Source: Marinobacter litoralis
GTDB taxonomy: Bacteria; Pseudomonadota; Gammaproteobacteria; Pseudomonadales; Oleiphilaceae
Length of the DNA: 64,000 bases
Assembly (NCBI RefSeq): GCF_003336705.1
Contig: NZ_QMDL01000001.1
Location: 124,001 to 188,000, forward strand
Direction of reading: 5' to 3'
The position numbers were made by a program, and so were the translations under genes. Each line of letters starts with the position of its first letter. Position 1 is the first letter of the stretch. The notes beneath the pieces were generated by a model. The model saw only the letters and a program-made list of their open reading frames with translations, was not told the origin of the DNA and did not search any database. This document shows, piece by piece, positions 1 to 8,771 of this stretch.

Positions 1-1391
1 CAGTCCTTCAAAGCCTGAAACCGCGCAATCGCCTCCTTCCGGCTTTCTTTCAAATCCACGATAGGCCGTGGATACCCTTTCGGAACAACCCCACCTTTAG
101 ACGGATCGTGAATCCGCTTGTTATCCAGCTTCGCCAGCTCTGGCACCCAGTTACGGATGAACTCGCCTTTGGGGTCAAAACGTTCGCTTTGGGTGACCGG
201 ATTAAACACCCGGAAGTAGGGTGCTGCATCTGTGCCGGTAGATGCACTCCACTGCCAGCCGCCGTTGTTAGAGGCCAGAAACCCGTCCACCAAATTCTGC
301 ATAAACCAGGCTTCGCCCAGCCGCCAATCAATGAACAGATTCTTGGATAAGAACATCGCGGTGATCATCCGCAAGCGGTTGTGCATCCAACCGGTGGTTT
401 TTAGCTGACGCATGGCGGCATCCACAATCGGAATGCCGGTTCGCCCTTCCTTCCACGCTTCAAAGTGTGCGCCGGGCTCGTTCCAGTTCAAGGCCTCGGT
501 TTCCGGCTTGAAAGCGCGGTGCATGCTGAGCCGTGGGTAGTGATAAAGGATGTTGATGTAGAAGTCGCGCCAGGCAATTTCGTTGATCCAGGTTTCAATG
601 CCTTCGCCGGAACTGCCGGTTTGCTGGGCGGCAATCAAGCACTGGCGGCCCGACAATACGCCGTTGGCCAAGTAGGGTGATAGTTGGCTGGTGCCGTCCA
701 GAGCCGGGAAGTCCCGTGTGTCTTTGTAGCTGGCGGCCCGTTCTGCCAAAAACTCTTCCAGTGCATCGTGGGCGGCACTTTCGCCGGTTTCGACCAATGG
801 CTCCGGCGCGTCTTTGAAGGGCGCGGGTAGTGTGTCGGTTTGTTCAGGAGTCACTTCAGGCCCTGTTGCAGAAGGGGCCGCATACAGCGTGGGGTGGGTT
901 TCTTCTATCCACACCCGCCACCGGCGAGCAAACGGGGTGAAAACGGAATAGGGCTCGTCTTTCTGAGTGAGAATCTGCCCCACCGGAGCGACGGTTTGGT
1001 CCCGGTATTTTTTGACCGCGATATCCCGCTTGGTTAGCCGGTCGCGAACCTGTTTGTCCCGTTTGCGCTCGTTGGCACCGTATTCCTCGTTGAAATGCAC
1101 ATGGCTTATGTTGTGCTGCTGGCAGTGTTGCTCGAGCACGTCCAGGCTGGCTGCGAAGGTGTCGGCATGAAGAAAGGTCAAAGCAATGCCGAGTTTGGCC
1201 AGCTGTTTCGACAACGCGTTTGCATGCTCCAGCACGAACTTAACCCGAGCGGCCGACCAGTCGTGCTCCTGCCACTGCGCGTGCGTGACGATAAAGCACG
1301 CACGCACGGGGCGGCCGCTTTTGCAGGCAGCGGTGAGAGCTGCATTGTCTGCGGTGCGCAGGTCGTTCCGGAACCAGACCAGTTCTGCCAT
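1..1391 (-). CDS. phrB: Deoxyribodipyrimidine photolyase, 3' end outside window
   Basis: Light-driven repair enzyme that splits cyclobutane pyrimidine dimers using FADH-. The minus-strand frame opens with MAELVWFRNDLR at 1391 and stays open to the window edge, so about 463 codons are present and the stop is missing. The N-terminal antenna domain (VWFRNDLR, then HFNEEYGANERKRD) is followed by the FAD-binding region with the family signature SNNGGWQWSASTGTDAAPYF near residue 375-395. It is divergent from the 1529 gene across about 137 bases. Family membership is clear; CPD specificity rather than (6-4) or cryptochrome activity is inferred from overall resemblance to bacterial class I photolyases. 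Confidence 0.93.
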   Translation of the reverse strand, partial: MAELVWFRNDLRTADNAALTAACKSGRPVRACFIVTHAQWQEHDWSAARVKFVLEHANALSKQLAKLGIALTFLHADTFAASLDVLEQHCQQHNISHVHFNEEYGANERKRDKQVRDRLTKRDIAVKKYRDQTVAPVGQILTQKDEPYSVFTPFARRWRVWIEETHPTLYAAPSATGPEVTPEQTDTLPAPFKDAPEPLVETGESAAHDALEEFLAERAASYKDTRDFPALDGTSQLSPYLANGVLSGRQCLIAAQQTGSSGEGIETWINEIAWRDFYINILYHYPRLSMHRAFKPETEALNWNEPGAHFEAWKEGRTGIPIVDAAMRQLKTTGWMHNRLRMITAMFLSKNLFIDWRLGEAWFMQNLVDGFLASNNGGWQWSASTGTDAAPYFRVFNPVTQSERFDPKGEFIRNWVPELAKLDNKRIHDPSKGGVVPKGYPRPIVDLKESRKEAIARFQALKD

Positions 1392-1528
1392 GAGCGGGTT
1401 TACCTCGTGCTGTGGAGTAGGGGTAATTACAGGCGGCAAATCATTAACTTATATATTCGCTGACCTTGGCTGATTGGATTATAGTTAAACAATATTTCTG
1501 GCTATGAAAAAGGAGTTTTTTCTACGGT

Positions 1529-2341
1529 ATGACAGAGCAATCCGAAAGCCAGCGCGCTGGTGTCTGGGCGCACCCCTACCAACTGGTTTCCGGGCAGACG
1601 CAACACCATCAGCTTGGTCATACCAAGTTGTGGGTGACGCTGCTGGATCTTGAATGGCAGATCCGGGAACAGTCGGCCCAGCAAGGAACCGATCCTGAAA
1701 ACTGGTACGAATCAACGGGCCATACTTTGCCGTCGTCCGACCTTAAGGTGCAGCGCTTTGTGCGTACAAAGGATGATGGGGTTCTTTCTTTTTTGCCAGC
1801 CATGGCCAATTTGCCCACGGTTATTCGCCCGTTCCAGCCTTTGACCATCCCTGCGGGTGCTCGTTGTGTGTTGTACGTGGGGACCACTCTGTGGATGAAG
1901 GTGTGTGTGGGAGATGCGCGTACTGAGTTGGCTGAGTTCCCTTTGGCACCGCCATCGATGACTTGGCTGGGGCGAAATACTCGGGAAGGTGAGCTGTGTT
2001 ATGCCTCGTCTACCTTTGGCCGATTGGCATTGGAGGCTGTTCCCAAGCGCCCATGGCGAGCCGTGACGCCCGTGACGATTATTAATGACCGGGAAAAACC
2101 GCTGTTGCTGGAACGGTTCAGTTTGCCAACCCCGCTGCTGGCAATCTATCAGAACGAACGGGGGCAACTCTGGACCTCGGGTGTTACGGTGAAGTGCGAG
2201 ACCGACATGAGTTCGGCCAGCTTGCATATTGATCATATGGTGGTTGCTGAAGCGGGTGAGTGCGAACCTATTGCTCCGGCTCGGGAAAAACTGGCTCGTG
2301 GCCGAAGATTAGTGCGCGCTGTTGACCACATTTTTGGCTGA
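1529..2341 (+). CDS. DUF432-like protein of unknown function
   Basis: A 270-residue soluble protein with no signal peptide or membrane segment. The sequence resembles the DUF432 family, but this is from memory of the family and no motif proves it. An AAGGAG at 1509-1514 lies 14 bases before the ATG, which is rather long, so translation may be moderate. It is the first gene of a closely packed run with the MscS channel, zinc protease, RimK and AstE-like genes, which suggests joint expression. The protein is rich in short strand-like stretches and basic near the end (ARGRRLVRAVDH). Function unknown. Confidence 0.7.
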   Translation: MTEQSESQRAGVWAHPYQLVSGQTQHHQLGHTKLWVTLLDLEWQIREQSAQQGTDPENWYESTGHTLPSSDLKVQRFVRTKDDGVLSFLPAMANLPTVIRPFQPLTIPAGARCVLYVGTTLWMKVCVGDARTELAEFPLAPPSMTWLGRNTREGELCYASSTFGRLALEAVPKRPWRAVTPVTIINDREKPLLLERFSLPTPLLAIYQNERGQLWTSGVTVKCETDMSSASLHIDHMVVAEAGECEPIAPAREKLARGRRLVRAVDHIFG

Positions 2342-2363
2342 GAGCCAGAACAGGAGTTTTGCT

Positions 2364-3251
2364 TTGTTTGATTCGATACAGCAAACCATCGGCGAGATAA
2401 CCAACGGCATTGCTTGGGGCCAGTGGTTTTCGGCGGCCTTTCTTTTGGCGCTGGGTGCTGTGCTTGGCACGTTGGTGGCCCGCAGCACAGGCCGTTTGGT
2501 GGGGGATCGGGTTTCTCGCCATCATCAGGTGATGATCCGTCGTTTGTGTTTTTACCTGGTGTTTATACTGTTTGCGATGGCGGCTCTGCGCGAAGCCGGT
2601 TTCTCTCTGGAAGTGGTGTTGGGTGCTGCGGGGATTCTAACCGTGGCGATCGGCTTTGCTTCCCAAACGTCGGCTTCGAACATCATCAGCGGCTTGTTTC
2701 TGGTGATGGAGAAACCCTTCGAAATTGGCGATGTCATCGAAGTGGATGCCACCGCCGGTGAAGTGGTGTCGATTGATCTGCTCAGCGTAAAGTTGCGAAC
2801 GCCTGATAACCTGTATGTGCGCGTTCCCAACGAAACCCTGATTAAAACGCGTGTGGTAAACCGCTCACGTTTCCCTATCCGGAGAATTGATCTGACGCTG
2901 GGCATTGCCTACGCCGAAGACGCGGAGCGGGTGAGTGAGTTGCTGCTAGAACTGGCTAATGAAAATGCCGCGTGTTTGGAAGAACCGAAACCCTTCGTGC
3001 AAGTCACCGGGTTTGGTGCGTCTTCCGTGGATTTACAGTTTTCGTTTTGGGTACCTAAAGACCGGTTTTTGGAAGGCCGAAGCAGCATGATGATTGCTGT
3101 GAAAAAAATGCTGGATGGCCACGGCATCGAAATTCCGTTTCCACATACCAGCATTTATGCGGGTAGTCATTCAGAGCCATTTAGGGTGCAGCTGTTAGCG
3201 CCGGAGCAACAAAAAGAGAAGGGTCTCCCGGATGTCGATCAAAACGACTGA
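2364..3251 (+). CDS. MscS-family small-conductance mechanosensitive channel
   Basis: Inner-membrane channel of the MscS family, expected to release solutes on hypo-osmotic shock. The 295-residue product has about three N-terminal membrane segments (roughly residues 15-40, 58-76 and 82-105). The last matches the pore-lining helix and beta-domain entry, with VAIGFASQTSASNIISG followed by MEKPFEIGDVIEV. A cytoplasmic beta and alpha/beta region follows. The start is placed at TTG 2364 because AGGAG at 2352-2356 sits 7 bases upstream; an earlier in-frame TTG at 2322 would overlap the previous gene and lacks a ribosome site. Its 3' end overlaps the zinc protease gene by 20 bases. Confidence 0.9.
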   Translation: MFDSIQQTIGEITNGIAWGQWFSAAFLLALGAVLGTLVARSTGRLVGDRVSRHHQVMIRRLCFYLVFILFAMAALREAGFSLEVVLGAAGILTVAIGFASQTSASNIISGLFLVMEKPFEIGDVIEVDATAGEVVSIDLLSVKLRTPDNLYVRVPNETLIKTRVVNRSRFPIRRIDLTLGIAYAEDAERVSELLLELANENAACLEEPKPFVQVTGFGASSVDLQFSFWVPKDRFLEGRSSMMIAVKKMLDGHGIEIPFPHTSIYAGSHSEPFRVQLLAPEQQKEKGLPDVDQND

Positions 3252-3723
3252 AGAAATTATAAGCACGCCGCCTACTTCCACGGAAAATAGAATAGGTCTG
3301 GGCTGGCGCGAATGGGTGGGGCTGCCAGAGCTGGGTATTGGCCGAATGAAAGCCAAGGTCGATACCGGAGCGCGCACCTCCTGCCTGCATACTTTCCGTA
3401 CAGAGCCCTATACTGAAAACGGGGAACGCCGCGTGAAGTTCTGGGTGCACCCGGTCCAGAACGAAATGAAGGACGTCATTGAGTGCGATGCCAAAGTGCT
3501 GGACGAGCGGACGGTGACGGATTCCGGCGGCCACAAAGAATTACGGCTGGTGATCGAAACCATGGTAACCGTGGGCAACGAAAGCTGGCCGATTGAAATG
3601 ACATTGACCAACCGGGACTCTATGAGATTTCGGATGCTGTTGGGCCGCACCGCTATGTCGGGCCGTGCCACTGTATACCCTGAAGCTTCTTATCTTGCCG
3701 GCGAGCCGGCACCAAGGATTTAA
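3232..3723 (+). CDS. RimK-associated retropepsin-like zinc protease (DUF785)
   Basis: A 163-residue protein of the so-called ATP-dependent zinc protease family (PF05618), whose fold is retropepsin-like. The signature [13 protein letters not shown] occurs near residues 43-55 after [19 protein letters not shown], and LLGRTAM with a Y-E-A-S-Y-L-A tail ends it. Members often sit next to rimK, and in pseudomonads the equivalent gene is called rimB. A role in modulating RimK-dependent glutamylation is plausible but inferred. The gene starts inside the end of the MscS gene and ends 2 bases before rimK, so translational coupling is likely. Confidence 0.85.
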   Translation: MSIKTTEEIISTPPTSTENRIGLGWREWVGLPELGIGRMKAKVDTGARTSCLHTFRTEPYTENGERRVKFWVHPVQNEMKDVIECDAKVLDERTVTDSGGHKELRLVIETMVTVGNESWPIEMTLTNRDSMRFRMLLGRTAMSGRATVYPEASYLAGEPAPRI

Positions 3724-3725
3724 TT

Positions 3726-4631
3726 ATGAAAATTGCGATTATGTCGCGCAATCGTCACCTGTATTCGACTCGGCGTTTGATGGAAGAAGGCATCAATCGC
3801 GGCCATGAAGTGAAAGTTATCGATTGCTTGCATTGCTCGATGAACATCACCTCTGCAGACCCGAAGATTCATTACCACGAAGAGGTTCTGGAAGACTTCG
3901 ACGTGGTGATTCCGCGGATCGGTGCCTCGGTCACCTTTTACGGCACGGCGGTACTGCGTCAGTTCGAAATGATGGGCGTGTTTCCATTGAATGAGTCGGT
4001 AGCGATTACCCGCTCACGGGATAAGTTGCGCTCGTTGCAGTTGCTGGCTCGCAAGGGCGTGGGCATGCCCGTCACCGGATTCGCCAACAAGCCGGATAAC
4101 GTGCCGGAGCTGCTGAAAATGGTGGGCGGCGCGCCGGTGGTGATCAAGTTGCTGCAAGGCACCCAAGGAATCGGCGTAGTGCTGGCGGAAACCCGAAAAG
4201 CGGCCGAAAGCGTGATCGAGGCCTTTATGGGCCTGAAGGCCGACATTCTGGTGCAGGAATTTATCAAAGAAGCCGGCGGTGCGGATATTCGCTGTTTCGT
4301 GATTGGCGACAAAGTGATTGCGGCGATGAAACGCCAAGGTGCCGAGGGCGAGTTCCGTTCAAACTTGCACCGCGGGGGTACCGCCTCGTTAGTGCGTATT
4401 ACGCCGGAAGAGCGGCGCACGGCGGTCACCGCCGCAAAAGCCATGGGCCTGAACGTAGCCGGTGTGGATCTCCTGCGTTCCAGCCGTGGCCCGCTGGTGA
4501 TGGAGGTGAATTCCTCACCGGGGTTGGAAGGCATTGAAAATGCCACCGGTAAAAACGTCGCAGGCATGATCATTAACTGGACCGAGAAAAACTATAAGCC
4601 CTGGAAAACCAAAACCAGAGGCCGAGGCTAA
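3726..4631 (+). CDS. rimK: Ribosomal protein S6--L-glutamate ligase RimK
   Basis: ATP-grasp ligase that adds glutamate residues to the C-terminus of ribosomal protein S6. The 301-residue product opens with [18 protein letters not shown] and keeps the family landmarks [11 protein letters not shown], the ATP-binding lid [33 protein letters not shown] and the metal-binding [14 protein letters not shown]. Length and motifs match E. coli RimK closely. It is sandwiched between the zinc protease (2-base gap) and the AstE-like gene (6-base gap), which argues for a shared protein-modification role. Confidence 0.95.
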   Translation: MKIAIMSRNRHLYSTRRLMEEGINRGHEVKVIDCLHCSMNITSADPKIHYHEEVLEDFDVVIPRIGASVTFYGTAVLRQFEMMGVFPLNESVAITRSRDKLRSLQLLARKGVGMPVTGFANKPDNVPELLKMVGGAPVVIKLLQGTQGIGVVLAETRKAAESVIEAFMGLKADILVQEFIKEAGGADIRCFVIGDKVIAAMKRQGAEGEFRSNLHRGGTASLVRITPEERRTAVTAAKAMGLNVAGVDLLRSSRGPLVMEVNSSPGLEGIENATGKNVAGMIINWTEKNYKPWKTKTRGRG

Positions 4632-4637
4632 CCGTTT

Positions 4638-5705
4638 ATGGCAAGAGCACCGTTTGAGATTGCCGGTGTGCAGGTAAAAGCCGGCACCCGTGAAACCGTC
4701 AACGTTCAGGTGGCGAAACTGTACACCCACACGCCACTGCATATACCTGTGGAAGTGGTGCATGGTCGCCGTGATGGGCCGGTATTGATGGTATGTGGCG
4801 CGATTCATGGTGATGAAATCAACGGTGTTGAGATCATTCGCCGGGTGATGAAAAACTCGGCGCTCAGGCACCTGCGCGGAACCTTGGTTGCGGTGCCTAT
4901 CGTCAATATATTCGGTTTTGTTCAGCGCTCCCGTTACCTGCCGGACCGGCGTGATCTGAACCGCTGCTTTCCGGGTTCGGAATCCGGCTCGTTGGGCGGT
5001 CGGATTGCCTACTTGCTGCGCACTCTGATTATGGAGCGGGTGACGCACATCATCGACTTGCACACCGGGGCCATTCACCGCTTTAACCTGCCGCAGATCC
5101 GGGCCGAACTGAAAAACCCGGAAACGACCCGTATGGCCGAAGCCTTTGGTGCGCCGATCATCATCAACGCGGGCCTGCGGGATGGCAGCTTGCGAGCCTA
5201 CGCTGACTCGCTCGACATACCGGTGATCACCTTTGAAGGTGGTGAAGCCCTGCGTTTTGATGACGTGGTGATTGCCAGTGGTGTGAAAGGCATTATTCGG
5301 GTGATGCGCGAGCTGGAAATGGTGCCGGCCAAGAAAGGCCCCAAGGCTCCGAAAAAGCGCTCTGAAACCGCAGCAAACTCCCAGTGGGTGAGGGCCGACA
5401 TAGACGGCATCATGCGGCCGGTCGCTCGTTTAGGGCAGCGTGTTCGCAAAGGGCAGAAGCTGGCCATGGTGGCAGACCCGTTTGGTGAAACGGAAGTGGC
5501 GATTACGTCGCCTTGTTCGGGCATTGTGATCTGTGTGAATAATTTGCCGCTGGTGAACGAAGGCGAAGCGATTTACCACATCGCCCGTTTTGACGAGCTG
5601 GGCGAGGCCGAAAAAGCTATGGACCATTTCCGGAGCTCCTACGAAAGCGAAGTGTCGGAAGACGTCGCGGTACCGGTTCACCCGTGGGATGACCTGCAGA
5701 AATAA
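4638..5705 (+). CDS. AstE/AspA-like zinc-dependent deacylase or carboxypeptidase
   Basis: Member of the succinylglutamate desuccinylase/aspartoacylase (M14-like) family, 355 residues. Zinc ligands are visible as H57-x-x-E60 (AIHGDE) and H142 (DLHTG), and the substrate-binding motif RDLNRCFPG lies near residue 105. From about residue 255 a C-terminal beta domain (VRADIDGIMRPV to YHIARFDE) resembles a biotinyl/lipoyl-like barrel, as in related family members. Substrate is unknown. Because it follows rimK by 6 bases, removal or trimming of glutamyl additions is an attractive but untested idea. Confidence 0.85.
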   Translation: MARAPFEIAGVQVKAGTRETVNVQVAKLYTHTPLHIPVEVVHGRRDGPVLMVCGAIHGDEINGVEIIRRVMKNSALRHLRGTLVAVPIVNIFGFVQRSRYLPDRRDLNRCFPGSESGSLGGRIAYLLRTLIMERVTHIIDLHTGAIHRFNLPQIRAELKNPETTRMAEAFGAPIIINAGLRDGSLRAYADSLDIPVITFEGGEALRFDDVVIASGVKGIIRVMRELEMVPAKKGPKAPKKRSETAANSQWVRADIDGIMRPVARLGQRVRKGQKLAMVADPFGETEVAITSPCSGIVICVNNLPLVNEGEAIYHIARFDELGEAEKAMDHFRSSYESEVSEDVAVPVHPWDDLQK

Positions 5706-5719
5706 GCTGTGGAGAGATT

Positions 5720-6145
5720 ATGATCTGGCATCAGAACATCATTGAGCTGCCGCCGTACCCGCGGGGTTTCAATCTGGTTACCGAAGACATTCTCGCGCGG
5801 GCGCCGGAGCTGGCGAACTGCGAAGTGGGCTTGTTGCATCTGTTTATTCAACACACCTCTGCGTCCTTGGCGATCAATGAAAATGCGGACCCGGATGTTC
5901 GCGGTGATCTGGAACGCCACTTTAACGTTATGGTGCCGGAAAACGCGCCTTACTATGAACACACACTGGAAGGCCCGGACGATACCACCTCCCACATCAA
6001 GAATGTGATCATCGGGCCATCACTGACGATTCCTATTACGCACGGCAAGCTGGCCTTGGGCACCTGGCAGGGCATCTATCTGTGTGAACACCGGAATCAT
6101 GCAGGTGGGAGAAAGATCGTGGCGACCTTGCAGGGGCGTTGGTGA
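5720..6145 (+). CDS. yjbQ: YjbQ family protein (UPF0047)
   Basis: A 141-residue protein of the YjbQ/UPF0047 family, for which weak thiamine-phosphate synthase activity has been reported but the true role is unclear. Family landmarks are LLHLFIQHTSASLAINENADPDVR near residues 39-62, HIKNVIIGPSLTIPITHGKLALGTWQGIYLCEHR near residues 93-126, and a basic C-terminal end. GGAGAG lies just before the ATG. It closes the plus-strand run and is the last chromosomal gene before the CRISPR-Cas locus. Confidence 0.88.
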   Translation: MIWHQNIIELPPYPRGFNLVTEDILARAPELANCEVGLLHLFIQHTSASLAINENADPDVRGDLERHFNVMVPENAPYYEHTLEGPDDTTSHIKNVIIGPSLTIPITHGKLALGTWQGIYLCEHRNHAGGRKIVATLQGRW

Positions 6146-6224
6146 TTCTTCATTTTATGGGTGGCAAACAAACGAGTAACTAGCTAATCTTGTTTGAAAG
6201 GATCGCTGTGCACAAGGAGTGTGT

Positions 6225-6272
6225 GTGAGTCGTTTTGATAGGATCTATAAGATCCATGACCTGCTTAGAGAT
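6225..6272 (+). pseudogene. Remnant resembling the start of a WYL-type HTH regulator
   Basis: AAGGAG at 6214-6219 is followed 5 bases later by GTG and the peptide (M)SRFDRIYKIHDLLRD. This looks like the opening of winged-helix/WYL-domain regulators, whose first helix reads (F/Y)-D-R-I-Y-(K/R)-(L/I)-H-x-L-L. The homology then stops: the following frame has no HTH or WYL sequence and runs into cas3. I read it as a regulator gene reduced to its first codons, perhaps the former local repressor of the cas operon. A chance resemblance over 16 residues is possible. Confidence 0.4.
6241..6255. promoter_or_regulatory. Perfect inverted repeat upstream of cas3
   Basis: GGATCT-ATA-AGATCC is a perfect 6-3-6 dyad about 230 bases before cas3. 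It overlaps the regulator-like remnant, so it could be an operator or a by-product of that coding sequence. No protein can be assigned. Confidence 0.3.
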
Positions 6273-6486
6273 TTTCTAATCCCCGCTCTTAAAGGGCGCA
6301 CATTTCATTCTCAATACATGCGGAATATTTGCGCAAAGCGGTGTCTACGGAGTTTCCGCAGGACTGCCCGTGCTTTTCCCGCCTTTTTTGTTATACATCA
6401 GCGGTATTGCCAAGAAACGCGATTCGCTGCGATAACCTCTATGCGATGTCTAAACAAGCCTGAATACAAAGCAGAGGGGGCGGGGT

Positions 6487-8763
6487 GTGAATAATTTCAA
6501 GTATGTTGCCCATGTAAAGATTGATGGCAAGACAGGGGGGTGGCTCGAACCACATGGGCTGGCGGACCATCTTCAAAAAGTGGCAAACCTAAGCGCAAAA
6601 AAGTCGGAGGTATTTCAATCCGCAGGGTGGGGAAAGGCTGCAGGGCTTTGGCATGACTTGGGCAAGTATCGTAGTGCTTTCCAGACATACATTCGCGATG
6701 CATCCGGCTACGAACGGGAGAACGCCCATGTTGAGGGGCCAACGAGAGTTACACACTCAACGGCAGGCGCAGTTCACGCGGTCAACCAATGGCCATCAGT
6801 TCCGGGGTATATCATCGCCTACCTAATAGCTGGCCACCACGCCGGTTTGCCAGACTGGACCGGGAACCAAGGCTCCTTGCAGTTTCGGTTGCAGGAGGCG
6901 GGGAAGGAATACTCAGAAGCAATGAGTGCTGACATTCCGGAGCATCTTCTGACAGAGGATCAGCCGGATGTTCCAGCCCCGGCCAGAAATTTGGACTCCA
7001 TAAGCCTTTGGATGCGTTTGTTGTTTTCGTGCCTGGTAGATGCTGATTTTCTGGACACTGAGAGCTACATGGCCCCAGAGCGAGCCGGCCAGCGCAGTCA
7101 GTCGCCCAGTTTGTCACAACTTCATCCGGTATTCTTCAAAAAAATGAGGCAGCTGCAAACAAAAGCAGACGACACACCACTGAATAAAATCCGAAAAGCA
7201 ATATTTGATGCCTGTCAACACAGTGCCGCTGAAGAATCGGGCCTATTCAGCCTGACGGTGCCCACCGGCGGCGGAAAGACCCTGGCCAGCCTCGGGTTCG
7301 CACTGGAGCATGCCAGACTGCATGGTAAGTCCCGGATTATCTATGCCATTCCATTCACCAGCATCATTGAACAGAACGCCGGTGTGTTTCGGCAATTGCT
7401 TGGTGAGGACGCTGTTCTTGAGCATCACAGCAGTCTTGATGTCGACCCGGTTGCGGAAAAGGCAGGTTCCAGGCTGGCAGCGGAGAACTGGGATGCGCCT
7501 TTGATCGTGACCACAAATGTTCAACTGTTCGAGTCGCTATTCGCTAGCCGCACTAGTCGTTGCAGAAAACTGCACAACCTTGTGAACAGCGTGATTGTTC
7601 TGGATGAGGCGCAGCAAATACCCAGGGACTTTCACGAACCGATTACCCAAGTCATGCAGCAGTTGGCCGACCACTTCGACGTTACCTGGTTACTCTGCAC
7701 AGCCACTCAGCCGGAGCTGGGCAAGCAGGCAGATTCCTTTGGCCGAGTCTTACACACAGGACTGGAAAATGTTCGGGAAATAATTCCGGAGCCCGAGCAG
7801 CTCGCGAACCAGCTAAAGCGAGTAGAAATTGAGATGCCGTCAGACCCGGACGAAACAACATCCTGGGAGTCGCTGGCTCACCAGTTGTCTGAAGAACCGT
7901 GTGTTCTGGTGGTGGTTAACAAGCGCCAGGATGCGAGAACCCTCTTCAGTTTGCTGCCAGATGAGGGCGACACCTACCACCTGTCTGCAAATATGTGTGC
8001 GGAACACCGCTCCGGCATATTGAAAGAAATTCGTGACAAACTTTCTGAACGGCGGGCGGGCTCAACTCGTCCTTTACGTGTGGTGAGCACCCAGTTGATC
8101 GAAGCGGGTGTTGATGTGGATTTCCCTGTGGTCTATCGCGCGATGGCAGGGCTGGACTCTATTGCCCAAGCGGCAGGACGGTGTAATCGTGAGGGGCGGT
8201 TAACCAGGGGGCGTGTTGTGGTGTTTCAGCCAGAGCAGCTTCCGCCACCCGGTTTCCTGCGACAGGCTGCCCAAGTGACCAAAAAACTGCTGCTTAGTGG
8301 GCAATTGGACGATCCACTGAGTCCCGAAGCGATACAGGCCTTTTTTAGTGATCTCAACATCCAGGGCGATCGGGACAAGCATGGAATTTGCCGGCTTCTA
8401 AAAGCAGAGAGCTCTTCCGATACGCCTTTGGGCATTCAGTTTCGGGAAGCCGCAGAGAAGTTCCGGCTGATTAACGATTTGGGGATTGGCGTTATCGTTC
8501 CGTTTTGCCCGGGTGAGCATGAAGAATCCCCCATTGAACAATGGCTGGCTTTGTTGGAGCAGGACGGCTCTCTGAAGTGGGTGCACCGCAAGTTGCAGAG
8601 ATACAGCGTTACGCTGCCGGAGTCGCTGGCCAAGCAGCTTCATGCCATGGGTGCTATTTACCAACGGGCCGGGAAATTTGTTGTCGAATCCAGTCATTAC
8701 CACTCGGTTTGGGGTGTGCAGGCACCGGATAGCCTGATCCCTGCTGAATCAACCGTTATATAG
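6487..8763 (+). CDS. cas3: Type I-C CRISPR nuclease-helicase Cas3
   Basis: Effector that unwinds and degrades target DNA after recruitment by the type I-C Cascade. The 758-residue product has an N-terminal HD nuclease domain (HD at H56-D57 in WHDLGK, then AGHHAG with H117-H118) and a superfamily 2 helicase: Walker A PTGGGKT at 259-265, DEAQ box D373-Q376, and motif VI AQAAGRCNREGR near residue 560. It starts with GTG behind a purine-rich GAGGGGGCGGG stretch. Cas5d follows after 8 bases. HD and helicase domains are fused in the usual order and all key motifs appear intact, so the protein is probably active. Confidence 0.95.
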   Translation: MNNFKYVAHVKIDGKTGGWLEPHGLADHLQKVANLSAKKSEVFQSAGWGKAAGLWHDLGKYRSAFQTYIRDASGYERENAHVEGPTRVTHSTAGAVHAVNQWPSVPGYIIAYLIAGHHAGLPDWTGNQGSLQFRLQEAGKEYSEAMSADIPEHLLTEDQPDVPAPARNLDSISLWMRLLFSCLVDADFLDTESYMAPERAGQRSQSPSLSQLHPVFFKKMRQLQTKADDTPLNKIRKAIFDACQHSAAEESGLFSLTVPTGGGKTLASLGFALEHARLHGKSRIIYAIPFTSIIEQNAGVFRQLLGEDAVLEHHSSLDVDPVAEKAGSRLAAENWDAPLIVTTNVQLFESLFASRTSRCRKLHNLVNSVIVLDEAQQIPRDFHEPITQVMQQLADHFDVTWLLCTATQPELGKQADSFGRVLHTGLENVREIIPEPEQLANQLKRVEIEMPSDPDETTSWESLAHQLSEEPCVLVVVNKRQDARTLFSLLPDEGDTYHLSANMCAEHRSGILKEIRDKLSERRAGSTRPLRVVSTQLIEAGVDVDFPVVYRAMAGLDSIAQAAGRCNREGRLTRGRVVVFQPEQLPPPGFLRQAAQVTKKLLLSGQLDDPLSPEAIQAFFSDLNIQGDRDKHGICRLLKAESSSDTPLGIQFREAAEKFRLINDLGIGVIVPFCPGEHEESPIEQWLALLEQDGSLKWVHRKLQRYSVTLPESLAKQLHAMGAIYQRAGKFVVESSHYHSVWGVQAPDSLIPAESTVI

Positions 8764-8771
8764 GAGGGCTT

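Larger units (their letters stand above)
6146..6486. other. 341-base region between yjbQ and cas3
   Basis: This stretch should contain the promoter of the cas operon. It holds a short coding remnant with a good ribosome site (see 6225-6272), a perfect inverted repeat GGATCT-ATA-AGATCC at 6241-6255, and otherwise no convincing gene. An open frame runs from 6219 into the start of cas3, but beyond the first 16 codons its translation shows no recognisable family. Confidence 0.6.

Noticed and set aside
1504..1650. Alternative short frame beginning at ATG 1504 before the DUF432-like gene
   Set aside because: It ends after about 49 codons with no family resemblance; the longer frame from 1529 is better supported.
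6219..6494. 91-codon frame reaching into cas3 as a full gene
   Set aside because: Only the first codons from GTG 6225 resemble a known family; the rest has no recognisable sequence, so it is recorded as a remnant.
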